Shown: positions 21,253 to 30,358, counted from the stretch's first letter. The stretch is 64,000 nucleotides of DNA from Sphingomonas sp. LaA6.9 (GCF_022601895.1 NZ_JAKVIO010000012.1:26356-90355), one strand, 5' to 3'. Notes: generated by a model not told the origin, from the sequence alone. Numbers and translations: made by a program.

Positions 21253-21421
21253 GGGCTGCGCTCCTGCTTGGAATTCTCGAGAGAGTCGGATGCGGGCTCT
21301 CTAGGCGAGCTTGCCCCGAAACGCCACCCAATATGCGGCGACAATAAGCCATGGACAGTAAGTGCCGGGATCGGGCTATATCCTCGGTGATATATGGATC
21401 GACAGGACGAGGATGAGGACG

Positions 21422-21886
21422 ATGCGCCACCTGCTTACCTTCGCCGCAGCCGCGCTGCTGCTTTCGGGATGCGGCAGCAAGACCGCAGACAATGCCGCGG
21501 CGGGGGGAGAGGGCGAAAACGCGCTCGCCAATGTCGAGGAGGTTCCCGCGAATGAGGAGCCTGTCGACGCCAATCTGATCGAAACCGCCGACGCCCCCGA
21601 TGTCAGCGTGACCGATGGCTGGGTCGGCAAATGGGTCGGCGTCGAGGGCCTGGCGCTCGATATTGCCAGGGCCGAAGTGCCGGGCACCTACACGCTCAAC
21701 GTGACACTGCTCGACGGCACCAGGAGCTATGAGGGGACGTCGGACGGCAGCGCAATCCACTTCACGCGCGGCGGCAAGGAGCAGACCTTGCGCAAGGCGA
21801 CCGGCGAGGAGACCGGGCTGAAATATCTGGCGGGCAAGAAGGACTGCCTGATGATCCAGCCTTCCGAGGGTTTTTGTCGCGACTGA
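21422..21886 (+). CDS. Predicted lipoprotein of unknown function
   Basis: This 154-residue product has a type II signal peptide with lipobox LLSGC (cysteine at about 16), an acidic linker to about residue 60, and a compact C-terminal domain. That domain (GWVGKWVGVEG...DCLMIQPSEGFCRD) has two cysteines near the end. The start could be 21413 or 21422; GAGG lies 5 nt before 21422. The domain resembles small sphingomonad periplasmic proteins with no assigned role. A hairpin (ACCCGCC/GGCGGGT, 21911-21928) follows and probably ends the transcript. Confidence 0.8.
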   Translation: MRHLLTFAAAALLLSGCGSKTADNAAAGGEGENALANVEEVPANEEPVDANLIETADAPDVSVTDGWVGKWVGVEGLALDIARAEVPGTYTLNVTLLDGTRSYEGTSDGSAIHFTRGGKEQTLRKATGEETGLKYLAGKKDCLMIQPSEGFCRD

Positions 21887-21910
21887 TCGGTCGGGAGCTC
21901 GGGCGCGAAT

Positions 21911-21928
21911 ACCCGCCGAATGGCGGGT
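21911..21928 (+). terminator. Hairpin after lipoprotein gene
   Basis: A perfect 7-bp stem with a 4-nt loop 24 bp after the stop codon. There is no T-run. Confidence 0.5.
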
Positions 21929-22048
21929 GCGCCAACGCGGCGGCGATCTCTGCGATCGCATCTTGCGCGAGCGGACGCTTTGGCGTTCGATTTTCACGGC
22001 GTCAGCCGCTAGACGCACCGGAAATTGCGAAGAGGGGATTGGGGTTCG

Positions 22049-23275
22049 ATGACTTGCTATGATGTGCTGATCGTGGGTGCCGGCCATGGCGGTGCGCAGG
22101 TGGCGGTGGCATTGCGCCAGCACGGCTTTGAAGGGACCATCGCGGTCGTCGGCGACGAGCCCGAAATTCCCTATGAGCGCCCGCCGCTGTCCAAGGATTA
22201 TCTGGCGGGTGAAAAGGCCTTTGAGCGCATCCTGATCCGCCCCGCCAGCTTCTGGAGCGATCGCAAGGTCGACATGCTCACGGGCAGGCGCGTGTCCGAG
22301 GTTGATCCCAAGGCGAAGACCGTCGCCATCGCTGGGGGCGAGGCGATCGGTTATGGGAAACTCGTCTGGGCGACGGGTGGCACGCCGCGCATGCTTGGCT
22401 GCGAGGGCGCCGGGCTGAAGGGCATCCATGTCGTCCGCACCAAGGCCGATGCCGATGCGATGATGGCCGCGCTCGACAGCACGACCGACGTCGTGGTCGT
22501 GGGCGGTGGCTATATCGGGCTGGAGGCCGCGGCGGTGCTCGCCAAGTTCGGCAAGAAGGTGACCGTCCTCGAGGCGCTGCCGCGCGTGCTCGCGCGCGTG
22601 GCGGGCGAACCGCTGTCGCGTTTCTATGAGGCCGAGCACCGCGCCCACGGCGTCGATGTGCGCCTCGACGCGTGCATGGCGGCTTTTGTCGGCGACGGCG
22701 GCGCGGTTTCGGGCGTGCGCATGGATGATGGCGAGGTGATCCCCGCCCAGATGGTGATCGTCGGGATCGGCATCATTCCCGCGGTTGGCCCGTTGATCGC
22801 GGCGGGCGCCGCGGGCGGCAACGGCGTTGACGTCGATCCCTTCTGCCAGACCACGCTGCCCGACATCTATGCGATTGGCGACTGCGCCGCGCATGTGAAC
22901 GATTTTTGCGATGGCGATCGCATCCGGCTGGAATCGGTCCAGAACGCCAATGACCAGGCGAACACCGTTGCCAAAGCGATCCTGGGCGATCCGCAGCCCT
23001 ATCATGCGGTGCCCTGGTTCTGGTCCAACCAGTATGATTTGCGGCTCCAGACCGTCGGGCTCGCCACGGGCCATGACGATGTCGTGCTGCGCGGCGATCC
23101 CGCGGCGCGGTCCTTCTCGGTCATCTATCTGAAAAAGGGCCGCGTGATCGCGCTCGACTGCGTCAACGCGACCAGGGACTATGTCCAGGGGCGCAAGCTC
23201 GTGACCGAGCGGCTGTCGCCCGACAAGGCGCAGCTCGCAGATGCCACCGTGCCGCTCAAGGAAATCGCGGCCTGA
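22049..23275 (+). CDS. FAD-dependent NAD(P)H:ferredoxin reductase
   Basis: This 408-residue flavoprotein of the rhodocoxin/putidaredoxin reductase group passes electrons from NAD(P)H to a [2Fe-2S] ferredoxin, often for a P450 or dioxygenase. The FAD GxGxxG motif is [14 protein letters not shown] near the N-terminus and the NAD(P) motif is [15 protein letters not shown] near residue 155. The second FAD motif is [13 protein letters not shown]. The C-terminal reductase domain follows ([14 protein letters not shown]). The ATG at 22049 starts at the fold boundary. No ferredoxin or P450 gene lies next to it, so the partner is unknown. Confidence 0.92.
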   Translation: MTCYDVLIVGAGHGGAQVAVALRQHGFEGTIAVVGDEPEIPYERPPLSKDYLAGEKAFERILIRPASFWSDRKVDMLTGRRVSEVDPKAKTVAIAGGEAIGYGKLVWATGGTPRMLGCEGAGLKGIHVVRTKADADAMMAALDSTTDVVVVGGGYIGLEAAAVLAKFGKKVTVLEALPRVLARVAGEPLSRFYEAEHRAHGVDVRLDACMAAFVGDGGAVSGVRMDDGEVIPAQMVIVGIGIIPAVGPLIAAGAAGGNGVDVDPFCQTTLPDIYAIGDCAAHVNDFCDGDRIRLESVQNANDQANTVAKAILGDPQPYHAVPWFWSNQYDLRLQTVGLATGHDDVVLRGDPAARSFSVIYLKKGRVIALDCVNATRDYVQGRKLVTERLSPDKAQLADATVPLKEIAA

Positions 23276-23402
23276 AGTGCGATGCGGCAAGCGACCGCGG
23301 TGCGCCGGCGATATGGATGACCGTGACCGGAATGTCCGGGTTAACGGCCGCTTTTATCAGCGTCATGCGCCGCCCTGACGTCTGAAAAGTCGGGAAAGCG
23401 GA

Positions 23403-24017
23403 CTAAGCGGAACCATGCACGACAAAAGCAGCGTCGAGAGATTGCTCTGGCACCCCCAGCTTACCGTCAGATTGCCACAAAAGGTCCATTTCGGCCGCAA
23501 GCATTCGGAGTGCTGTGACGATGTTTGGGTACTGCCGGAGCTGCCTCCCAGTCTCCTCATCGAAGACGACAATATCGTCGTGCTTGTTACAGGCTATGAT
23601 TGCTTTGCGGCTGTAACCAACCCAAGTCCCGATGGGGAAGTAACCAAGTCGATGCCAGCTTGGATGCAAGCCCGGGAAGGTGCTCGCGCGTATCATGGGG
23701 CAGAACGGCTGAAATTTCCCCGGAATGCGGCTGAAGTCCTCAACCAAACCATTCACGTTCAACAGCGCTTCGAACAGCTGCAGCCCGTTCATTTTGGTGT
23801 AAAAGTCCCGGAGCAAGGGTGGCAGTTCGGCGCCAAATATTTGGGCGAGTTCTGTCAGCTCCGCACATTTCAATCCCGGGTGAATGACATGGAGGTACGC
23901 AAATTCGCCCCGCCATGGTTGACGGCAGATGAGGCGAACGCCGTTCGGTTCCGTGGAGCACCCACATCCAGCCCTGCTATCAAGCGCAGACATTAGAGCC
24001 CCCGTATCGTCAGTCAT
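23403..24017 (-). CDS. SMI1/KNR4 (SUKH)-like protein
   Basis: This 204-residue product contains a SUKH-like core: LAQIFGAELPPLLRDFYTKMNGLQLF at about 57-82, then SWHRLGYFPIGTW and DIVVFDEETGRQLRQYPNIVTALRML. SUKH proteins are frequent immunity partners of polymorphic toxins and are also found alone. GAGGGAAGAGC just before the ATG is a good ribosome-binding site. Base composition is visibly lower in GC than all neighbours, with many AAA, TTT and CAA codons, which points to horizontal acquisition. No toxin gene is adjacent. The family call is from pattern recognition of the WG/NG-type core and is moderately secure. Confidence 0.7.
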   Translation of the reverse strand: MTDDTGALMSALDSRAGCGCSTEPNGVRLICRQPWRGEFAYLHVIHPGLKCAELTELAQIFGAELPPLLRDFYTKMNGLQLFEALLNVNGLVEDFSRIPGKFQPFCPMIRASTFPGLHPSWHRLGYFPIGTWVGYSRKAIIACNKHDDIVVFDEETGRQLRQYPNIVTALRMLAAEMDLLWQSDGKLGVPEQSLDAAFVVHGSA

Positions 24018-24204
24018 GCTCTTCCCTCAGACGGTCAAATTTTCTGGACCACGTGCCACCGCGGCCCAATGTCCGCAATGTCGGCGTGTCCGGACCGGCA
24101 GCTTTTTGCGAAAAGTGGCGGATAGCTGCCATGTCCGGTTTCGGCAGGCTTGCCCGGCACGCCGAATGACCGAAGAGTCGGGGGAAGCGGTCGTTGCGCA
24201 ACCT

Positions 24205-24391
24205 CGTCACCCCGGGCTTGACCCGGGGTCCCGCTTTCTCGGCTATTTTGATCCGAAATCAGATCGGCAAGCAGCGCGCGAATGGAAGTTCGCGTTGATC
24301 GACCGCGGCAATCCCGACCGGCAAGGCCTCTATGAGCGACTTGCCAGACGCTCGCGCAAAAGCGGGACCCCGGGTCAAGCCCGGGGTGACG
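24205..24391. repeat. Palindrome family 2 (long perfect inverted repeat)
   Basis: Two 33-bp arms (24205-24237 and 24359-24391) are exact reverse complements; the left arm begins CGTCACCCCGGGCTTGACCC. The 121-bp interior contains no gene. The arms are unrelated in sequence to family 1. It separates the SUKH-like gene from btaA. Confidence 0.85.
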
Positions 24392-24518
24392 AGAAGGGGG
24401 TGTCATCGTCCGCAATGCCGGCGTTGTGCGACGGCTGTTCTGGCGTTCGCCACCATCCATCCCGACAATCGCCGCATTTGTAGTTAGCGGGCCAAGGCGT
24501 CTTCGAAGCGACGCCGAT

Positions 24519-24536
24519 CTGTCATCGCCCGGTCAC
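24519..24536 (+). promoter_or_regulatory. Pho-box-like direct repeat upstream of btaA
   Basis: CTGTCAT (24519-24525) and CGGTCAC (24530-24536) are two 7-bp direct repeats with an 11-bp period, the spacing of PhoB binding sites (consensus half site CTGTCAT). The site lies 64 bp before the btaA start. Betaine lipid synthesis replaces phospholipids under phosphate limitation in Sinorhizobium and Rhodobacter, so PhoB control is plausible. The prediction rests on one imperfect site. Confidence 0.5.
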
Positions 24537-24599
24537 CGCGTGCCCATAGGGGCTGCTCTGCCGGCGGCGCATCGGGCGCTCGCGGATCGGGAGGGCATC

Positions 24600-25850
24600 A
24601 TGGGCGCAGCCGCAATCAGCACGGGTTCGAAACATTCGCGGGGGGATCGCGTGCGCCAGGCCGTGTTGCGCGATGTGAAGCTGAGCAAGCAGGGGCTGCT
24701 CGACCGCGCCTTCGCGCTCGCTTTTCAGCGGCTGGTCTATGCGCAGATCTGGGAAGATCCCGTGGTCGACCTCGAGGCGCTGGCGATCACCCCCGATTGC
24801 CATGTCGTGACGATCGCGAGCGGCGGCTGCAACGTGCTTTCCTATCTGACCGCCGATCCCGCGGCGATCACCGCGGTCGACCTCAACACCGCGCATATCG
24901 CGCTCAACAAGCTCAAGCTCACCGCGGCGGAGCATCTGCCCGGTCACGACGCCTTTTACCGGTTTTTCGGCGAGGCCGATCGCGACGACAATATCGAGGC
25001 TTATCACGCGCATGTGCGTGCGCACCTTGACGATGTTTCGCGGCGTTACTGGGAAGGGCGCGACCTGACGGGCCGGCGGCGGATCACGGGGTTCGCCAGG
25101 GGAATCTACAAGCGCGGACTGCTCGGCAATTTCATCGGGACCGCGCACCTTGTCGCGAAGCTCTATCGCCTCGATCCGCGCGAACTGCTCGACGCCGGAA
25201 GCATCGAGGAACAGCGCGCGATCTTCGACGCGAAATTCGCGCCGGTGTTCGACAAGAAGTTCGTGCGCTGGCTGACCGACCAGCCCGCATCGCTTTTCGG
25301 GCTCGGCATCCCGCCCGCGCAATATGACGCGCTGGCGGGCGATGATCCGCAGGGCATGGCGTCGGTGCTGCGCCAGCGGCTCGAGAAGCTGGCGTGTGAT
25401 TTCGACATCCGGAACAATTACTTCGCCTGGCAGGCATTTGGCCGCGGCTATGGCAAGGGCCCGGATGCGCCCGTGCCGCCCTATCTGCAGCGCGGCAATT
25501 ATGACGCCGTCGTCGCGCGGATCGGGCGGGTCGATGTCCGGCACGCCAATTTCGTCGAGTTTCTGGCGCAGAAGACTGCGGCCAGCCTCGACCGCTATGT
25601 GCTGCTCGACGCGCAGGACTGGATGAGCGACGCGCAACTGACGCATCTCTGGGCCGAGATAACGCGTACCGCGAAGCCGGGCGCGCGCGTCGTCTTCCGC
25701 ACCGCGGCCGCGCCCAGCCTGCTGCCGGGCCGCATCCCGAACGAACTGCTCGCACGCTGGCATTACGAGGCCGATAAGTCCGCCGACTATACGCGTCGCG
25801 ACCGTTCCTCGATCTATGGCGGGGTGCATCTTTACGTGCTCAGGCCGTGA
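24600..25850 (+). CDS. btaA: S-adenosylmethionine:diacylglycerol 3-amino-3-carboxypropyltransferase
   Basis: BtaA transfers the 3-amino-3-carboxypropyl group of SAM to diacylglycerol, giving diacylglyceryl-homoserine, the first step to the betaine lipid DGTS. The 416-residue protein (DUF3419 family) has YAQIWEDPVVDLEAL, the SAM-binding-like TIASGGCNVLSYLTADPAAITAVDLN, FGRGYGKGPDAPVPPYLQ and NFVEFLAQKT. GGGAGG before the ATG at 24600 supports the start; the frame is open further upstream. Its stop overlaps the start of btaB. A Pho-box-like site lies upstream. The pair BtaA-BtaB makes the identification strong. Confidence 0.93.
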   Translation: MGAAAISTGSKHSRGDRVRQAVLRDVKLSKQGLLDRAFALAFQRLVYAQIWEDPVVDLEALAITPDCHVVTIASGGCNVLSYLTADPAAITAVDLNTAHIALNKLKLTAAEHLPGHDAFYRFFGEADRDDNIEAYHAHVRAHLDDVSRRYWEGRDLTGRRRITGFARGIYKRGLLGNFIGTAHLVAKLYRLDPRELLDAGSIEEQRAIFDAKFAPVFDKKFVRWLTDQPASLFGLGIPPAQYDALAGDDPQGMASVLRQRLEKLACDFDIRNNYFAWQAFGRGYGKGPDAPVPPYLQRGNYDAVVARIGRVDVRHANFVEFLAQKTAASLDRYVLLDAQDWMSDAQLTHLWAEITRTAKPGARVVFRTAAAPSLLPGRIPNELLARWHYEADKSADYTRRDRSSIYGGVHLYVLRP

Positions 25851-26518
25851 GCGCCGCGCTGGAGTCGGGTGGCGCGGGGCATATGGATGCGATCTATCGG
25901 CATCAGCGCCATATCTATGACCTGACGCGCAAATATTACCTGCTGGGGCGCGACCGGCTGATCGCGGGGCTCAACGTGCCGGTCGGCGGGACGGTGCTCG
26001 AGATCGGCTGCGGGACGGGGCGCAACCTGATCGCCGCGGCGCGCAGCTGGCCGCACGCGCAATGCTTCGGGTTCGACATTTCATCCGCGATGCTCGAGAC
26101 TGCGGGAGCGTCGGTGGCGCGCAGGGGACTGGCGGGGCGGATCGCTCTTACCCAGGGCGATGCAACCGCGTTCGATGCGCAGGGATTGTTCGGACGGGCA
26201 AGCTTCGACCGGATATTCCTGTCCTACACGCTGTCGATGATCCCGGGCTGGCAGGCGACGATTGCCGCCTCCTGCGATGCGCTGGCCGACAAGGGCGCGT
26301 TGCACATCGTCGATTTCGGTCAGCAGGAGCGCCTGCCGCGCATCTTCCGGGCGCTGCTTTTCGCGTGGCTCGCGCGCTTCGACGTGACCCCGCGCGCTGA
26401 TTTGAAGCAGGTGCTCGTCGATATCGCCGAGGCGCGCGGACTTGTTGTCGATTTCGTGCCCTTGTGGCGCGGCTATGCGTGGAGCGCTGTGCTCAGGAAG
26501 CCCGCGCGGGCTGCCTGA
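25847..26518 (+). CDS. btaB: Diacylglyceryl-homoserine N-methyltransferase
   Basis: BtaB adds three methyl groups from SAM to diacylglyceryl-homoserine, yielding diacylglyceryl-N,N,N-trimethylhomoserine in the membrane. The 223-residue class I methyltransferase has motif I VLEIGCGTGRNLI and the BtaB-typical opening MDAIYRHQRHIYDLTRKYYLLGRD. The GTG at 25847 overlaps the btaA TGA (GTGA); an ATG at 25883 would remove 12 residues and fits the family N-terminus equally well. Its 3' end overlaps, tail to tail, the SpoIIAA-like gene by 26 bp. Confidence 0.92.
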   Translation: MSAALESGGAGHMDAIYRHQRHIYDLTRKYYLLGRDRLIAGLNVPVGGTVLEIGCGTGRNLIAAARSWPHAQCFGFDISSAMLETAGASVARRGLAGRIALTQGDATAFDAQGLFGRASFDRIFLSYTLSMIPGWQATIAASCDALADKGALHIVDFGQQERLPRIFRALLFAWLARFDVTPRADLKQVLVDIAEARGLVVDFVPLWRGYAWSAVLRKPARAA

Positions 26519-26882
26519 TATCGGCGGCCCAGTCGATCGCCGCCTGCCGCTCCCCGGGTTCGAATGCCTTGATTTCGATGAAGGGCAGGACAATGTCCGC
26601 GCCGTGCATCATGGTCCGGATCCACTGCCTGTCGGTGACGACCGCCTCGCGCCTGAAGCGGGTCCAGTCGCGGATATGGCCGAAGCCATAGCGCAGATCC
26701 TCGAGTGCGGCCTTGAAGGTGATGTCTTCGAATCCCGTGAGATCGACCATCATCGCGACGTGATCGTGCGCCTTCAACCTGGCGTCGACGTCAGCGACCA
26801 GCCGGTCGAAGTCCTCCTTGGTGAGCGTGCCCGAGATGGCATAGGCGCCGACATGATCGGGCGAGGGCAGGATATTCAGCAT
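26493..26882 (-). CDS. SpoIIAA-like (STAS-related) protein
   Basis: This 129-residue cytosolic protein fits the SpoIIAA-like family: an alternating alpha/beta pattern (VGAYAISGTLTKEDFDRLVADVDARL, VAMMVDLTGFEDITFKAALEDLRYG, RREAVVTDRQWIRTMMHGADIVLPF, EIKAFEPGERQAAIDW). These STAS-fold relatives often lie beside membrane or stress genes and bind lipids or partner proteins, but no reaction is established. It is convergent with btaB, with overlapping 3' ends, so antisense transcription could link them. Confidence 0.82.
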   Translation of the reverse strand: MLNILPSPDHVGAYAISGTLTKEDFDRLVADVDARLKAHDHVAMMVDLTGFEDITFKAALEDLRYGFGHIRDWTRFRREAVVTDRQWIRTMMHGADIVLPFIEIKAFEPGERQAAIDWAADIRQPARAS

Positions 26883-26933
26883 GAACCACCTCCTGCCGCT
26901 AGCAACGCCGGGCCATGCGCGCGGTTCCGGCGG

Positions 26934-28184
26934 TTATGAGGCGGGCCGCGTCGCGGTGAAGGAAAAGGCGATATCGACCCCCGCGGCGATCGCGTCGGTC
27001 GCGGCCCATTCGCCCTGTCCGACGCCGAAATCGGTGCGGTCGATGCGGCTGGTGCCCGAGACGCGCGCCTTGTCTCCATCGATACGCAGCGTGAAGCGGA
27101 GCGTTGCGGGCTTGCTCACGCCACGCAGCTCGAGCGTGCCGCGCGCCTCGTAGCGGTCGCCTTCGAGGTCGCGGATGTCGCGCGCGGTGAATGTCGCGGT
27201 CGGGTGCGATGCGGTGTCGAAGAAGTCGCTGCTTTTGAGCGAATCGTCGCGCTGGCTGTCCTCGGTATTGGCTGATGCCAGATCGACGGTGACGCGGATG
27301 CGCGAATCCCCGAGCGCGTCGGGGCTGAAACGGATCGCTGCGCGCCAGCGGTCGAAACGGCCGTTGATCGCCTCGCCGTTCCAGCTGGCGGTGAAGCCGA
27401 GGCGGCCACCGGGGCGGACCGTCCAGTCGGCGATCGGCTGCGTCTCTTCGACCGGGATGGCTTGCTGCGCGTTTTCGACGGCCGCCGGGACGATCTCGGT
27501 GACCGGAGCAGGCGCCGCGGTGCGCGCGGGTGTCATGACTGCGGCGGGCGCTGTCGGCTCTGCCTGCGCGCGATTGGGGAATGCCAGCTTGCCAGCGATC
27601 AGCCCCGCAACGATGAGCAGAAGCGCCGCGATCGCAGCGGGGATCGCGCGACCGCGCGCAAGGGGGATCATGCGCTGCAGTTCGGGCTTGCCGAGCAGCC
27701 ACTGGTGGCGCAGCGCTCCCGCCACATGCAGCACGAACAGGGCGACGGCGAGCCAGGCCAGGGCCTCGTGGATGCCTTCGGCGGGTTCGTGCCAGGCGCG
27801 CCCGACGGGAAGGTGGGGCAACGGAACGACGCCGTAGAGCAGCGTCGGCACCTGGATCTTTGCGGTCGATACGATCAGCCAGCCGGCCAATGGCGCCGCG
27901 ATCATCACCAGGTAGAAACCGGCATGGACCGTGCTCGCAAGCGCGCGTGCCCAGAAGGGCCCCTCGGTCGGCGCGGGGCGGGGGACGGTGAAACGGATCG
28001 CGAGCCGGATGACCGTCAGCAGCAATATGGTGACGCCCACCGACTTGTGGAGCTGGTAGCGTGCGAAGAGCTCGGGGCTGTTGGGGCCTTCCAGCGCCCA
28101 ACCCAGCGATAGCTGGAATGCCAGCGCGACGGCGAGCAGCCAGTGAAGCGTGATTGCCGCGGCGTGATAACGGTTTGGCGACAC
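26934..28184 (-). CDS. Cytochrome b561 fused to YceI domain
   Basis: A 416-residue fusion. Residues 1-200 form a di-heme cytochrome b561 (CybB-like) with four main membrane helices and candidate heme histidines H14, H46, H87, H139 and H153; a further helix spans 181-200. A proline/alanine linker runs to about 245. Residues 250-416 are a YceI domain (WTVRPGGRLGFTASWNGEAINGRF... ending VDIAFSFTATR), a periplasmic lipocalin-like fold that binds polyisoprenoids such as quinones. The fusion suggests electron exchange with a quinone-like ligand carried by YceI. It starts 5 bp after hemA stops, so heme supply and the cytochrome may be co-expressed. Confidence 0.92.
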   Translation of the reverse strand: MSPNRYHAAAITLHWLLAVALAFQLSLGWALEGPNSPELFARYQLHKSVGVTILLLTVIRLAIRFTVPRPAPTEGPFWARALASTVHAGFYLVMIAAPLAGWLIVSTAKIQVPTLLYGVVPLPHLPVGRAWHEPAEGIHEALAWLAVALFVLHVAGALRHQWLLGKPELQRMIPLARGRAIPAAIAALLLIVAGLIAGKLAFPNRAQAEPTAPAAVMTPARTAAPAPVTEIVPAAVENAQQAIPVEETQPIADWTVRPGGRLGFTASWNGEAINGRFDRWRAAIRFSPDALGDSRIRVTVDLASANTEDSQRDDSLKSSDFFDTASHPTATFTARDIRDLEGDRYEARGTLELRGVSKPATLRFTLRIDGDKARVSGTSRIDRTDFGVGQGEWAATDAIAAGVDIAFSFTATRPAS

Positions 28185-28189
28185 GCGCG

Positions 28190-29404
28190 TCAGGCGGCCT
28201 TGCGCATCTCCAGCCGTTCCCAGATCTCGACGAGCGCCTGCGTCAGTTCGCGCATCATCGCTTCGTTATGGGCGGGGCCGGGGGTGAAGCGCAGGCGCTC
28301 GGTGCCGCGCGGGACCGTGGGATAATTGATCGGCTGCACATAGACGCCATATTCGGCGAGCAGGATGTCGCTGACCTTCTTGGCCCTCACCGGATCACCG
28401 ACCATCAGCGGAACGATGTGCGTGGTCGAGGCCATGACGGGCAGGCCAGCGTCGGCGAACAGCGTCTTGAGCATCGCGGCGGCGGCCTGCTGGGCCTCGC
28501 GCTCGACGCTCGACGCCTTGAGGTGACGCACCGCGGCGAGCACGCCGGCGACGAGCACGGGCGACAGCGAGGTCGTGAAGATGAAGCCCGGCGCGTAGGA
28601 GCGGATCACGTCGACGATCATCTTGTCGGCGGCGATATAGCCGCCCATGACGCCGAACGCCTTGCCCAGCGTGCCTTCGATGATCGTCACGCGGTGCGCG
28701 ACTTCGTCACGTTCCGAAATGCCGCCGCCGCGCGGACCGTACATGCCCACTGCATGGACCTCATCGAGATAGGTCAGCGCATTATACTTGTCGGCGAGAT
28801 CGCAGATTTCAGCGATCGGCGCGATGTCGGCATCCATCGAATAGACGCTTTCGAACGCGATCAGCTTGGGCGTCTCGGGATCTTCGGCGGCGAGCAGTTC
28901 CTCGAGATGCGCGAGGTCGTTGTGGCGGAAGACGCGCTTTTCGCAGCCCGAATTGCGGATGCCCGCGATCATCGAGGCGTGGTTGAGCTCGTCGGAAAAG
29001 ATGATGCAGCCGGGCAGGATCTTGCCGAGCGTCGCGAGCGTCGCCTCGTTCGAGACATAGCCCGAGGTGAAGAGCAGCGCGCCCTCCTTGCCGTGCAGGT
29101 CGGCAAGCTCGTTCTCGAGGTCGATATGATAATGAGTGTTGCCGCCGATGTTGCGCGTGCCGCCCGAGCCCGCGCCGACGTCGTGCAGCGCCTCTTCCAT
29201 CGCGGCGATGACCTTGGGGTGCTGGCCCATGGCGAGATAGTCGTTGGAGCACCAGACCGTGATCGGCTTGGGACCGTTATGCCCCGCGAAGCAGCGCGCA
29301 TTCGGGTATGCACCCTTGTTGCGCAGGATGTCGATAAAGACGCGGTAGCGGCCCTCGGCATGGAGCCGATCGATCGCCTGGCTGAATACGCGCTGATAAT
29401 CCAA
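28190..29404 (-). CDS. hemA: 5-aminolevulinate synthase
   Basis: This PLP enzyme condenses glycine and succinyl-CoA to 5-aminolevulinate, the first step of heme synthesis by the C4 pathway typical of alphaproteobacteria. The 404-residue protein opens [14 protein letters not shown] and contains [19 protein letters not shown], the aspartate-bearing [18 protein letters not shown], and PLP lysine K248 in [16 protein letters not shown]. The length is standard. The b561-YceI gene follows with a 5-bp gap. Confidence 0.98.
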   Translation of the reverse strand: MDYQRVFSQAIDRLHAEGRYRVFIDILRNKGAYPNARCFAGHNGPKPITVWCSNDYLAMGQHPKVIAAMEEALHDVGAGSGGTRNIGGNTHYHIDLENELADLHGKEGALLFTSGYVSNEATLATLGKILPGCIIFSDELNHASMIAGIRNSGCEKRVFRHNDLAHLEELLAAEDPETPKLIAFESVYSMDADIAPIAEICDLADKYNALTYLDEVHAVGMYGPRGGGISERDEVAHRVTIIEGTLGKAFGVMGGYIAADKMIVDVIRSYAPGFIFTTSLSPVLVAGVLAAVRHLKASSVEREAQQAAAAMLKTLFADAGLPVMASTTHIVPLMVGDPVRAKKVSDILLAEYGVYVQPINYPTVPRGTERLRFTPGPAHNEAMMRELTQALVEIWERLEMRKAA

Positions 29405-29537
29405 TGTTCTGCCCTTCAGACCCTTGTCTGCCTCTGGCTCTTTGGAGGAGCCTTTACGCCCGCGGCACCCCGAATGCCAGCGAGAACGGTTCGCAACAAG
29501 GTGTGATTATTGCGATCACGATCAGCTATCAGGTCGA

Positions 29538-30335
29538 TCAGAGTGCTTCGCTACGTGATAGTCCGTAATTCGCAAGCGCCGGACGCATCGCATCGAGCGC
29601 GCGATTTTCGCCCGTGAACACCGCGATGCCCTCGCCGGGGGTGCTCGGCCATTGCTGGCCCTGCGTCAGAAAGGCGATCCGGCGCGCAATCCCCTGTGCC
29701 CCGTGGATGAAGGCAATGGGGTGCGGTGCGGCGGCTGCCAGTTCGTCCTCGACGAGCGGGAAATGCGTGCAGGCAAGAACGACGGTGTCGAGCCGGTCGC
29801 CGTCCGGCTGGTTCGTCAGCCCCGCGATGGCGCGTGCGAAGATGGCGGGATCGGGCGTCTCGCCGCGCAGCTTCGCCTCGGCCGCCTCGACCAGTTCGGC
29901 CGAGCCGTGGCGCAGCACGCGGCAGTCGCGCGCAAACTCGGCGGCGAGATTGTCGACATAGGGCTGGCGTACCGTCGCGTCGGTGCCGAGGACGCCGATG
30001 ACCCGCGTCCTGGAGGCCAGCGCCGCAGGCTTGATCGCGGGAACGGTGCCGACGATCGGCAGTTCGAGCGCCGAGCGGACATGCGCCAGCGCAATCGTGG
30101 ACGCGGTATTGCACGCGATGACGATGATGCGCGGATGGTAGCGCTCGGCAAGCCGCCCGAGCAGCGCCGGCACGCGCGCTGCGATCTCGGCCTCGCTCTT
30201 GGTGCCATAGGGGAAGCCCGCATTGTCCGCGACATAGACGAAGGGCGCCTGTGGCAGCAGCGCGCGTGTCGGCGCGAGCACCGAAAGCCCGCCGACGCCG
30301 GAATCGAAGAAGAGGATCGGGCGGGTGTCGGTCAT
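29538..30335 (-). CDS. murI: Glutamate racemase
   Basis: It interconverts L- and D-glutamate without cofactor, supplying D-Glu for peptidoglycan. The 265-residue product has FFDSGVGGLSVL near the N-terminus, the catalytic cysteines C75 (VIACNTAS) and C189 (LACTHFPL), and VADNAGFPYG. It is a monocistronic-looking gene between hemA and a family 1 palindrome. Confidence 0.97.
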   Translation of the reverse strand: MTDTRPILFFDSGVGGLSVLAPTRALLPQAPFVYVADNAGFPYGTKSEAEIAARVPALLGRLAERYHPRIIVIACNTASTIALAHVRSALELPIVGTVPAIKPAALASRTRVIGVLGTDATVRQPYVDNLAAEFARDCRVLRHGSAELVEAAEAKLRGETPDPAIFARAIAGLTNQPDGDRLDTVVLACTHFPLVEDELAAAAPHPIAFIHGAQGIARRIAFLTQGQQWPSTPGEGIAVFTGENRALDAMRPALANYGLSRSEAL

Positions 30336-30358
30336 TGGGCATCCTTCGGGCCGATAAC

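Larger units (their letters stand above)
24018..24599. other. Gene-free stretch with family 2 palindrome and Pho-box-like site
   Basis: I find no gene in these 582 bases; open frames are short and follow the palindrome. It carries the family 2 palindrome (24205-24391), several GTCCGG/GTCCGCAATG words also seen near 23330, and the putative btaA control region (24480-24599). Confidence 0.6.

Noticed and set aside
21253..21421. Glycine or SAM riboswitch upstream of rpiB-glyA
   Set aside because: No conserved riboswitch core could be made out, only short inverted words.
21170..23290. 706-codon minus-strand frame over the lipoprotein and ferredoxin reductase genes
   Set aside because: It is rich in His, Arg and Asp in a shadow pattern, opposite a clear flavoprotein, and overlaps rpiB at its end.
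23276..24599. A toxin partner for the SUKH-like gene
   Set aside because: Flanking sequence on both sides holds no coherent frame beyond the reductase and btaA.
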